Part shown: piece after piece, positions 1 through 5,375 of the stretch
How the letters are laid out: every line of letters starts with the position of its first letter
Numbering within the stretch: position 1 is the first letter of the stretch
Assembly: GCA_013694685.1 (NCBI GenBank)
Contig: JACDBY010000155.1
Coordinates: forward strand, 1 to 5,375
DNA length: 5,375 bases
Direction: 5' to 3'
From: Actinomycetota bacterium
GTDB taxonomy: Bacteria > Actinomycetota > Thermoleophilia > Gaiellales > Gaiellaceae
The notes under the pieces: model-generated
What the model was told of the DNA's origin: nothing
The model's input: the letters and a program-made list of their open reading frames with translations, nothing else
Databases searched by the model: none
Position numbers and translations under genes: made by a program

Positions 1-76
1 GCTCGGGCCAGCGCCGGCCCGTCGATCCGTTGGCCGAGGCGGGGTTGACCAGAAATACGGCTCGTGTCCGAGGCAT
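1..76 (-). CDS. Probable diacylglycerol kinase family (YegS/DagK-like) lipid kinase, N-terminal fragment
   Basis: Reading the minus strand from the ATG at 76-74 gives 25 codons before the window edge, starting MPRTRAVFLVNPASANGS and continuing TGRRWPE. A short hydrophobic beta strand (AVFLV) followed by NP-S-x-xG is the hallmark N-terminus of the DAGK catalytic family, where this loop contributes to nucleotide binding. Family members phosphorylate diacylglycerol or related lipids with ATP at the inner face of the membrane. The gene begins 14 bp after the deoD stop on the same strand, so the two could be co-transcribed. I see no Shine-Dalgarno sequence before the ATG. Only about the first tenth of the expected protein (near 300 residues) is visible, so the family call rests on one motif. 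An NAD-kinase-like relative of the same superfamily cannot be excluded. Confidence 0.6.
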   Translation of the reverse strand, partial: MPRTRAVFLVNPASANGSTGRRWPE

Positions 77-90
77 GCGGTCGGGGCGGG

Positions 91-798
91 CTAGGCGGTG
101 ACCGTTGCCAGCGCCAGCTCCGTCATCTGGTCGACGGCGTTTCGCATCTCCTCGTCGGTGATGCGGACGAACTCGCCCTCCACGACGACGTCGGAGACAA
201 TCAGCATGCAGCCGGCCTGGATCTTGCGCAACGCACCGAGCGTGAAGAGGACCGCCGCCTCCATCTCGACGGCGAGGATGCCGCGATCCGACCAGCGCCC
301 GGCGAGCCCCGAGTCCGGGTTGTAGAAGATGTCGCTCGAGACGATCGGGCCGACGCGCACCGGCTTGCCGAGCTGCTTTGCCTGGTGGACGGCCTCGTGC
401 ACCAGGCCGAAGTCGGCCGTCGGCGCATGCGGCTCGCCGCCGACGTAGTGGGTCGCCGTCGCGTCGGCGGCGGTCGCCGAGAGCGCGACGATCAGGTCGC
501 CCATCGAGAGGTCCGGCTGGAGGCCGCCGCAGGTCCCGACGCGCATGAGCTTCTTCACGCCGAGCTGGACGAGCTCCTCGATCACGATCGCCGCCGACGG
601 ACAGCCCATCCCGCTCGACTGCACCGAGACGGGCTTGCCCGCGAACGTTCCCGTGAAGCCGAGCATCCCGCGCTCGGAGTTCCGCTGGACGATCTCGTCC
701 ATGAAGGTCTCGGCGATGTACTTCGCCCGCAGGGGGTCGCCGGGGAGGAGGCAGGCTTCGGCGTAGTCGCCCTCGTTTGCACGCACGTGGATTGGCAT
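91..798 (-). CDS. deoD: DeoD-type purine nucleoside phosphorylase
   Basis: A 235-residue protein, the normal length for hexameric DeoD-type phosphorylases, which cleave purine (deoxy)nucleosides with phosphate to give free base and (deoxy)ribose-1-phosphate in the cytosol. Visible signatures are PIHVRANEGD at the N-terminus (His4 corresponds to the residue that reaches into the neighbouring active site), the phosphate-binding GDPLRAKYI (Gly20, Arg24), GMLGFTG near 45-50, GMGCPSAAIVIEEL near 63-76, MRVGTCGG (Arg86), the ribose-binding VEMEA (Glu178-Met179-Glu180) and the base-contacting VSD (Asp203). The sequence looks closer to the Thermus type than to E. coli DeoD. The Asp in VSD is the residue that in E. 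coli allows 6-amino as well as 6-oxo purines, so adenosine could be a substrate; this is inference. The ATG start gives the conserved PIHVRA beginning. No Shine-Dalgarno precedes it; a TAATCT element lies 6 nt upstream. It is divergent from the acetyltransferase gene. Confidence 0.95.
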   Translation of the reverse strand: MPIHVRANEGDYAEACLLPGDPLRAKYIAETFMDEIVQRNSERGMLGFTGTFAGKPVSVQSSGMGCPSAAIVIEELVQLGVKKLMRVGTCGGLQPDLSMGDLIVALSATAADATATHYVGGEPHAPTADFGLVHEAVHQAKQLGKPVRVGPIVSSDIFYNPDSGLAGRWSDRGILAVEMEAAVLFTLGALRKIQAGCMLIVSDVVVEGEFVRITDEEMRNAVDQMTELALATVTA

Positions 799-804
799 GG
801 GGGG

Positions 805-810
805 AGATTA
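805..810 (-). promoter_or_regulatory. Possible -10 element (TAATCT) of deoD, leaderless-type spacing
   Basis: On the minus strand TAATCT fits the TANNNT -10 consensus and is followed by six C residues and then the deoD ATG. Transcription would begin at or next to the start codon, which would explain the missing Shine-Dalgarno sequence. No convincing -35 hexamer is found 16-18 bp further upstream, so this is a motif-based proposal only. Confidence 0.4.
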
Positions 811-834
811 CGGCCTCGGTCCGAGACGAGTTCG

Positions 835-840
835 TAGAGT
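835..840 (+). promoter_or_regulatory. Possible -10 element (TAGAGT) of the acetyltransferase gene
   Basis: TAGAGT matches TANNNT and ends 10 nt before the ATG at 851, which itself lacks a Shine-Dalgarno sequence. It lies in the 52-bp divergent region shared with deoD, 24 bp from the deoD element. No recognisable -35 box is present. If real it would give a transcript starting a few bases before the ATG, and it favours the 851 start over the upstream ATG at 797. Confidence 0.25.
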
Positions 841-850
841 GCTTTCCGGG

Positions 851-1636
851 ATGCGCGCACGTCTCGTGGAGCCGTCGATCGACCAGGTGCTGGCGTACTG
901 CGCCGACGACCCGATCGAGCGCGTCTTCCTCGAGGACGTCGGGCGCCGCGGAAGCGGACGGTTCGCGGCGCTCGAGCGCGAGGACGGCACCCTGCGGGCG
1001 CTCTGCCACCTGGGTACGAACGTCGTGCCGTCGGGAGACGGCTGCGCGGGGTTTGCCGAGCTCGCCTCGCGCGCCGGTCCGCGGATGCTGATCGGGGAGC
1101 AGGGTGCCGTGAGCCAGCTCTGGGACGCAGGCGGACGGCGCTTCGGCCGCCCCCGCGCGGACCGCCGGGATCAGCCCGTGTATCGCATGACGAGCGCCCC
1201 CGCGGAGGCGGGCACCGGTCTCAGGCCCGCAACCACGGCAGACCTCGACCTGCTCGTCCCGGCGTGTGCGCGGGCTCACGAGGAGGAGCTCGGTGTCGAT
1301 CCGCTGCGACGCGATGCGAACGGCTTCCGCTGGCGCACCCGGGTGCAGGTCGAGGAGGGCCGCTCGTGGGTGTGGATCGAGGACGGGCTGATCCTCTTCA
1401 AGGCGGAGGCGTCCGCGTGGACGCCGGCGGCGGTGCAGCTGCAGCAGGTGTGGGTCGACCCGCCCGCTCGGCGGCTCGGGTACGGCAAGCGTGCGCTGCG
1501 CGACTTGCTCGTCCGTCTGCTCGACGAAGTCCCGGCTGTCTGCCTCTTCGTGCGAGCCGAGAACGCACCGGCGATCCGTCTCTACGAGACGATCGGGATG
1601 GAGCACGTCCTCGACTACCGCAGCGTCCTCTTTTGA
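851..1636 (+). CDS. DUF4081-type GNAT family N-acetyltransferase
   Basis: A 261-residue protein with two parts. Residues 1-115 or so (CADDPIERVFLEDVG, LCHLGTNVVPSG, RDQPVYRM) resemble the DUF4081 domain found in front of GNAT domains in actinobacteria. Residues 120-261 form a GNAT fold: LRPATTADLDLLVPAC, then the acetyl-CoA pyrophosphate-binding loop RRLGYGK (Arg207 to Lys213) after the LQQVWVDP strand, and the typical C-terminal NAPAIRLYETIGM (from Asn238). It should transfer an acyl group from acyl-CoA to an amine; the substrate is unknown. I chose the ATG at 851. The in-frame ATG at 797 would overlap the first codon of divergent deoD and add 18 residues unlike the family, and a GTG at 839 is also possible. 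Neither has a Shine-Dalgarno sequence. Its stop overlaps the next gene's TTG start, so the two are probably translated together. Confidence 0.85.
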   Translation: MRARLVEPSIDQVLAYCADDPIERVFLEDVGRRGSGRFAALEREDGTLRALCHLGTNVVPSGDGCAGFAELASRAGPRMLIGEQGAVSQLWDAGGRRFGRPRADRRDQPVYRMTSAPAEAGTGLRPATTADLDLLVPACARAHEEELGVDPLRRDANGFRWRTRVQVEEGRSWVWIEDGLILFKAEASAWTPAAVQLQQVWVDPPARRLGYGKRALRDLLVRLLDEVPAVCLFVRAENAPAIRLYETIGMEHVLDYRSVLF

Positions 1637-2238
1637 ACCGACTGGTTCTCGTCCGACACGCGCACGCCCGCTCGAACGTCGCCGCATGCGTGAGCTCCCT
1701 CCCGCCCGGCGAAGGGCTGTCCGAGCTGGGTCTGGAGGAGGCGCTCGCCCTGCGTGAGGCGATCGCCCACGAGCCCGTCGGGCTCGGCGTCGCGTCGCGC
1801 CTCGCGAGGACGCAGGAGACGCTCGACCTCGCCCTCGGCGGACGAGAGGTCCCGCGACTCGTCCTCCCGGGACTGGACGAGATCGGCTTCGGCTCGTTCG
1901 AGGCTGGGGCGCTTGCCGAGTACCGCACCTGGGCGTTCGCGAACGAGCCCGATGCGCTCTGCCCGGGTGGGGGTGAGAGCCGGGCGCATGCCGCGGAGCG
2001 GTTCGCGGGTGCCCTCGATACGCTCCTCGCCCGCGAGGAGGACGTGGTGCTCGCGGTCTCGCACTCGCTCCCGATTCGCTACGTGCTCGACGCGGCGGAC
2101 GGCGCCTTCCCGGCCGCGCAGATCGTCCATGTCGCGCACGCGACCCCGCACGAGCTCGACGCGGCCGCGGTCGAGCGGGCGGCAGAGACGCTACGCGCGT
2201 GGGCGGCGGCGCCGCGGTTCGCCGAGAGACGGTTCTGA
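1633..2238 (+). CDS. Histidine phosphatase superfamily protein (phosphoglycerate-mutase-like)
   Basis: A 201-residue protein starting LVLVRHAHARSN after the first three residues. Arg8-His9 is the phosphate-accepting RH motif, with Arg13 and Asn15 completing the phosphate pocket. LSELGLEEALAL follows, then the family segment ASRLARTQETLDLAL, the proton-donor region LDEIGFGSFEA (Glu83) and the second catalytic histidine in VSHSLPIRYVLD (His144). Length and motif order fit small phosphatases of the CobC/SixA/GpmB kind; RHA rather than RHG is common among phosphatases, less so among glycolytic mutases. The substrate cannot be read from the sequence. The start is taken as TTG at 1633, inside the upstream TTGA overlap, because it gives the expected short leader before RH; there is no Shine-Dalgarno sequence, so reinitiation after the acetyltransferase is likely. 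The C-terminal tail is rich in Ala, Glu and Arg. Confidence 0.88.
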   Translation: MNRLVLVRHAHARSNVAACVSSLPPGEGLSELGLEEALALREAIAHEPVGLGVASRLARTQETLDLALGGREVPRLVLPGLDEIGFGSFEAGALAEYRTWAFANEPDALCPGGGESRAHAAERFAGALDTLLAREEDVVLAVSHSLPIRYVLDAADGAFPAAQIVHVAHATPHELDAAAVERAAETLRAWAAAPRFAERRF

Positions 2239-2246
2239 AGCGGCTT

Positions 2247-2399
2247 TCACCGTGCGGTTGCGTGTGACCGACGCGTACGGCGGCGGCCGCTCCTGTCGGT
2301 GTCGACGAGCTCCGCGTAGTCGGGATCGCCGGTCGCGAAGTCGAGCGGGGACGCTAAGGCGCAGATCGTGGCCGGAACGAACCTGCTCGAGCGGATCAA
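2247..2399 (-). pseudogene. Possible gene remnant or short unrecognised ORF
   Basis: In the 197-bp gap between the phosphatase gene and tilS, one minus-strand frame is open from about 2417 down to a TGA at 2249-2247. It has no ATG; a TTG at 2399-2397 would give 50 residues. The middle reads LASPLDFATGDPDYAELVD, and over about 23 codons nearly all third positions are G or C while second positions are mixed, as in real genes of this genome. The end turns into an arginine-rich string typical of out-of-frame high-GC DNA. I do not recognise the protein. It may be a decayed fragment, a small gene or chance. Apart from this and the proposed tilS promoter I see nothing in the gap. Confidence 0.2.
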
Positions 2400-2400
2400 C

Positions 2401-2429
2401 TTCGGACAGGCCGGCCCTCAGGGCACACT
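2401..2429 (+). promoter_or_regulatory. Possible tilS promoter (TTCGGA / 17 bp / CACACT)
   Basis: TTCGGA at 2401-2406 and CACACT at 2424-2429 are separated by 17 bp, and the second ends 6 nt before the tilS ATG, the same spacing as TAATCT before deoD. Both boxes are weak: the -35 matches TTGACA at three of six positions, and the -10 has C in place of the first T. An interrupted palindrome GCCCT-C-AGGGC (2414-2424) sits in the spacer and could be an operator or chance. No Shine-Dalgarno sequence precedes tilS, consistent with a leaderless or nearly leaderless message. Confidence 0.25.
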
Positions 2430-2435
2430 CTCCCC

Positions 2436-3416
2436 ATGCACGTGCTCGAGCGCATCGAGGCGCACATCCGGGAGAACGACCTGATCGAGCTCTCCGGCGA
2501 GGTGACGTGTCTCGTCTCGGGCGGGCCGGACTCGACGTGCCTCTGGCACGCGATTCGTGAGCTGGGCTACCGCGTGCGGGCCGTCCATGTCCACCACGGT
2601 CTGCGCGGAGCGGAGGCGGACGACGACGCGGAGCATTGCGCGCACTACCTCGGCGCCGAGGTAGTGCGCGTCCCACCGGTGCGAACCGAGGCGGAGCTGC
2701 GCGAACTGCGCTACGCGGCGACGGCGCAGCTCGGGCTCAGGGCGACCGGTCACACGGCGTCCGACCAGGTCGAGACCGTGCTCTACCGCCTGGTCTCGAG
2801 CGGCTCGATCCGCGGCATGCGGGTGCGACGGGCCGACGGCGTCGTCCGGCCGCTCCTGCCGCTCTGGCGCGAGGAGACCGAGGCATACTGCCTCGAGCAC
2901 GGGCTCCGAGTCCGCACCGACTCGACGAACCCCGACACGAAGCGCGGACTGATGCGCGACCGCCTGCTGCCACTGCTCGACGAGCTCGACCCGCGGGCGC
3001 GCACGAACCTCCTTGCGCTCGCGTCCGAGCGTCCCCGCCTCCCGCGGCGACTCGAGGAGGCGCTCGTCGAGCTCTTGTCGTCGCGGGAGGGCACGCGTGC
3101 GGCGGATCTGGGCGAGGGCGTCCGGGCCGTTCGCCGCTACGACGAGCTGAGCCTCGAAGGCACGGTCGAGTGGGGCCCGTGGCTGCTCGAATCCGACAGA
3201 CCGGGACTCGTCGTCCGCAGCCGCCGGCCCGGGGATCGCCTCGCAGGCCGAAAGCGGAAGGTGCAGGATGTGCTCGTGGATGCGAAGGTGCCACGGGACG
3301 TGCGCGACTCCTGGCCGCTCGTCGCGACCGCGTCGGGCGAGGTGGTCGCGATCCCGGAGCTCGCCGAGGCACCGGGCTGGGAAGGTGCGGTGCGCGTCAC
3401 CCGGAGGCCGACGTGA
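2436..3416 (+). CDS. tilS: tRNA(Ile)-lysidine synthase
   Basis: TilS attaches lysine to C34 of the CAU-anticodon tRNA-Ile using ATP, changing codon reading from AUG to AUA and the charging identity from Met to Ile; it is normally essential. The N-type ATP-pyrophosphatase P-loop is VSGGPDS (Ser28 to Ser33). It is followed by the TilS hallmark HVHHGLRG (His51 to Gly58), the TGHTASDQVETVLYRL segment (104-119, where most members have DDQAET), RGMRV, and DSTNPD (162-167) leading to LMRDRLLPLLDEL. A short C-terminal TilS domain is visible from about residue 255, with RSRRPGDR (261-268) and VLVDAKVPRDVRD. At 326 residues it is nearer the compact Aquifex form than the roughly 430-residue E. coli enzyme. 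The ATG at 2436 is kept because it places the P-loop at the usual distance. It overlaps hpt by GTGA and contains a perfect 32-bp palindrome. Confidence 0.93.
   Translation: MHVLERIEAHIRENDLIELSGEVTCLVSGGPDSTCLWHAIRELGYRVRAVHVHHGLRGAEADDDAEHCAHYLGAEVVRVPPVRTEAELRELRYAATAQLGLRATGHTASDQVETVLYRLVSSGSIRGMRVRRADGVVRPLLPLWREETEAYCLEHGLRVRTDSTNPDTKRGLMRDRLLPLLDELDPRARTNLLALASERPRLPRRLEEALVELLSSREGTRAADLGEGVRAVRRYDELSLEGTVEWGPWLLESDRPGLVVRSRRPGDRLAGRKRKVQDVLVDAKVPRDVRDSWPLVATASGEVVAIPELAEAPGWEGAVRVTRRPT
2639..2670. repeat. Perfect 32-bp palindrome inside tilS
   Basis: The two 16-base halves, CGCGCACTACCTCGGC and GCCGAGGTAGTGCGCG, are exact reverse complements with no spacer, centred between 2654 and 2655. 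The next base pair out (2638/2671) does not match. It encodes residues 69-78 of TilS, AHYLGAEVVR, just after the HHGLRG motif. Because of the symmetry and phase, the opposite strand reads the same ten residues. It could form a cruciform or a strong mRNA stem, or bind a dimeric protein; nothing shows which. Confidence 0.95.
3403..3407 (+). promoter_or_regulatory. Ribosome-binding site of hpt (GGAGG)
   Basis: GGAGG lies inside the tilS coding end, 5 nt before the GTG at 3413. It is the only strong Shine-Dalgarno sequence at a gene start in the window, and it decides the hpt start in favour of 3413 over the in-frame GTG at 3422. Confidence 0.75.
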
Positions 3417-3958
3417 CATCGGTGCATGCCGATGTCGGCGAGGTGCTGATCGACGAGGACGCGCTGCGCGCGCGGATTGTCGAGCTGGGAACGGAGATCT
3501 CGGCTGACTACGAGGGTCGGGACCTGCTTCTCGTCGGCGTCCTGAAAGGCGCGATCTTCTTCATCTCCGATCTGATGCGCGAGCTCACGGTGCCGTGCGA
3601 GATCGACTTCATGGCGATCTCGAGCTACGGCGCGGCGACCGACTCCTCCGGTGTCGTCCGCATCCTCAAGGATCTCGAGATCAACATCGCGGGGCGTGAC
3701 GTCCTCGTCGTCGAGGACATCATCGACTCGGGCCTCACGCTCTCCTACCTCCGCCGGACGCTCGGTGCGCGCAAGCCGGCGTCGCTCGAGATCTGCGCCC
3801 TCCTGACGAAGCCCGAGCGCCGCGAGGTCGAGGTACCGGTCCGGTACGTCGGCTTCGAGATTCCGAACCGGTTCGTGATCGGCTACGGGCTGGACTTCGC
3901 CGAGCGCTACCGCAACCTGCCGTACATCGGCGTCCTTCATCCCGACCTCGTCCCGTAG
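3413..3958 (+). CDS. hpt: Hypoxanthine phosphoribosyltransferase
   Basis: A 181-residue protein, the usual bacterial HPRT length. It converts hypoxanthine (and generally guanine) plus PRPP to IMP or GMP in the purine salvage pathway. Visible elements are the PRPP loop [11 protein letters not shown] (Leu44, Lys45, Gly46), the flexible-loop start SSYG (70-73) with [11 protein letters not shown] (78-88), the PRPP-binding signature [14 protein letters not shown] (97-110, acidic pair Glu101-Asp102 and catalytic-base candidate Asp105), the purine-contacting Lys133 in LLTKP, and [16 protein letters not shown] (146-161), with the magnesium/purine region ending in [16 protein letters not shown]. The GTG start overlaps the tilS stop as GTGA, with GGAGG 5 nt upstream, so translation is probably coupled to tilS. 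A hairpin covers the first codons. Upstream read-through of this frame is out-of-frame tilS sequence and is not part of the gene. Confidence 0.95.
   Translation: MTSVHADVGEVLIDEDALRARIVELGTEISADYEGRDLLLVGVLKGAIFFISDLMRELTVPCEIDFMAISSYGAATDSSGVVRILKDLEINIAGRDVLVVEDIIDSGLTLSYLRRTLGARKPASLEICALLTKPERREVEVPVRYVGFEIPNRFVIGYGLDFAERYRNLPYIGVLHPDLVP
3415..3436 (+). repeat. Inverted repeat / hairpin over the start of hpt
   Basis: GACATCGG (3415-3422) and CCGATGTC (3429-3436) are perfect 8-base arms around the 6-base loop TGCATG. In mRNA this stem would begin at the third base of the hpt GTG start, just after the ribosome-binding site. It could modulate hpt initiation or couple it to ribosomes finishing tilS. 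It may also be chance in a high-GC coding region. Confidence 0.6.
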
Positions 3959-3977
3959 GGGCGGACCTGTCCGGCCC
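3958..3977 (+). terminator. Weak hairpin after hpt, possible terminator or attenuating stem
   Basis: GGGGCGGA, a CCTG loop and TCCGGCCC pair over eight positions with one G-G mismatch, starting at the last base of the hpt stop codon. There is no T-run after it, so it is not a standard intrinsic terminator. It could slow polymerase or mark an RNA end between hpt and ftsH. The rest of the 124-bp gap shows only the proposed ftsH -10. Confidence 0.2.
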
Positions 3978-4067
3978 GGCCATCTGCAGGAATTTCGTGC
4001 GGTCGGACGTCGTTTCCGCAGCATTAAGACTTGGCGTCCGCGGCGCTGGACGGCGAAGGCACGCTGC

Positions 4068-4073
4068 TACCCT
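4068..4073 (+). promoter_or_regulatory. Possible -10 element (TACCCT) of ftsH
   Basis: TACCCT matches TANNNT and ends 9 nt before the ftsH GTG, which has no Shine-Dalgarno sequence. No good -35 hexamer is present at 17 bp (GCTGGA). The 124-bp gap after hpt makes a separate ftsH promoter reasonable, and the spacing would give a leaderless or nearly leaderless message. Confidence 0.35.
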
Positions 4074-4082
4074 CCGAAGCAC

Positions 4083-5375
<1,293 letters not shown>

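Noticed and set aside
64..837. 257-codon plus-strand open frame opposite deoD
   Set aside because: It is the antisense shadow of deoD; its product is a His/Arg/Asp-rich string without domain motifs, while the minus strand encodes a full DeoD.
797..850. Upstream ATG at 797 as the acetyltransferase start
   Set aside because: It would overlap the first codon of divergent deoD and add residues unlike the family; the ATG at 851 starts right before the conserved domain.
2271..2316. Inverted GC-rich motifs (CCGAC ... GTCGG around GCGGCCGC) after the phosphatase gene as a terminator
   Set aside because: The arms are short, the loop is long and no T-run follows; such pairings are expected in DNA this rich in G and C.
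2636..3412. Long upstream extension of the hpt frame inside tilS
   Set aside because: The product is an Ala/Arg/Gly-rich out-of-frame reading of tilS; the GTG at 3413 with GGAGG gives a normal-length enzyme.
2418..3419. 333-codon minus-strand open frame opposite tilS
   Set aside because: It is an antisense shadow kept open by G/C-rich third positions. Its only familiar peptide comes from the palindrome, which reads the same on both strands.

Overview
The window is high-GC DNA with strong G/C preference at third codon positions. Its gene content points to a deep-branching actinobacterium, perhaps a Thermoleophilia/Gaiella-type lineage. That assignment is an inference from base composition, a DUF4081-type acetyltransferase, a Thermus-like DeoD and a tilS-hpt-ftsH cluster; no marker gene here proves it. 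The region is nearly all coding and holds no rRNA, tRNA, insertion sequence, CRISPR array or phage gene that I can see.

Left part, minus strand (1-798): a DeoD-type purine nucleoside phosphorylase is followed 14 bp downstream by the first 25 codons of a probable diacylglycerol-kinase-family lipid kinase, which runs off the left edge. A 52-bp divergent intergenic region separates deoD from the plus-strand genes.

Middle, plus strand (851-2238): a DUF4081/GNAT-type N-acetyltransferase and a histidine-phosphatase-superfamily protein are coupled by a 4-nt TTGA stop/start overlap. A 197-bp gap follows. It contains the likely tilS promoter and, on the minus strand, a short stretch with coding-like codon bias that may be a gene remnant.

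Right part, plus strand (2436-5375): tilS (tRNA-Ile lysidine synthase) and hpt (hypoxanthine phosphoribosyltransferase) are coupled by a GTGA overlap with a clear GGAGG ribosome-binding site. After 124 bp comes ftsH, the membrane AAA+ zinc protease, cut by the right edge just after its HExxH zinc motif. This tilS-hpt-ftsH order is widely conserved in Gram-positive bacteria. hpt and the divergent deoD are both purine-salvage enzymes: DeoD releases bases from nucleosides and Hpt converts hypoxanthine/guanine to nucleotides.

No undescribed system is evident; this is mostly a housekeeping locus. The most unusual sequence feature is a perfect 32-bp palindrome inside tilS that encodes the same ten-residue peptide on both strands. 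Also worth a look are TANNNT elements a few bases upstream of several starts that lack Shine-Dalgarno sequences (possible leaderless transcripts), and a hairpin covering the start of hpt.
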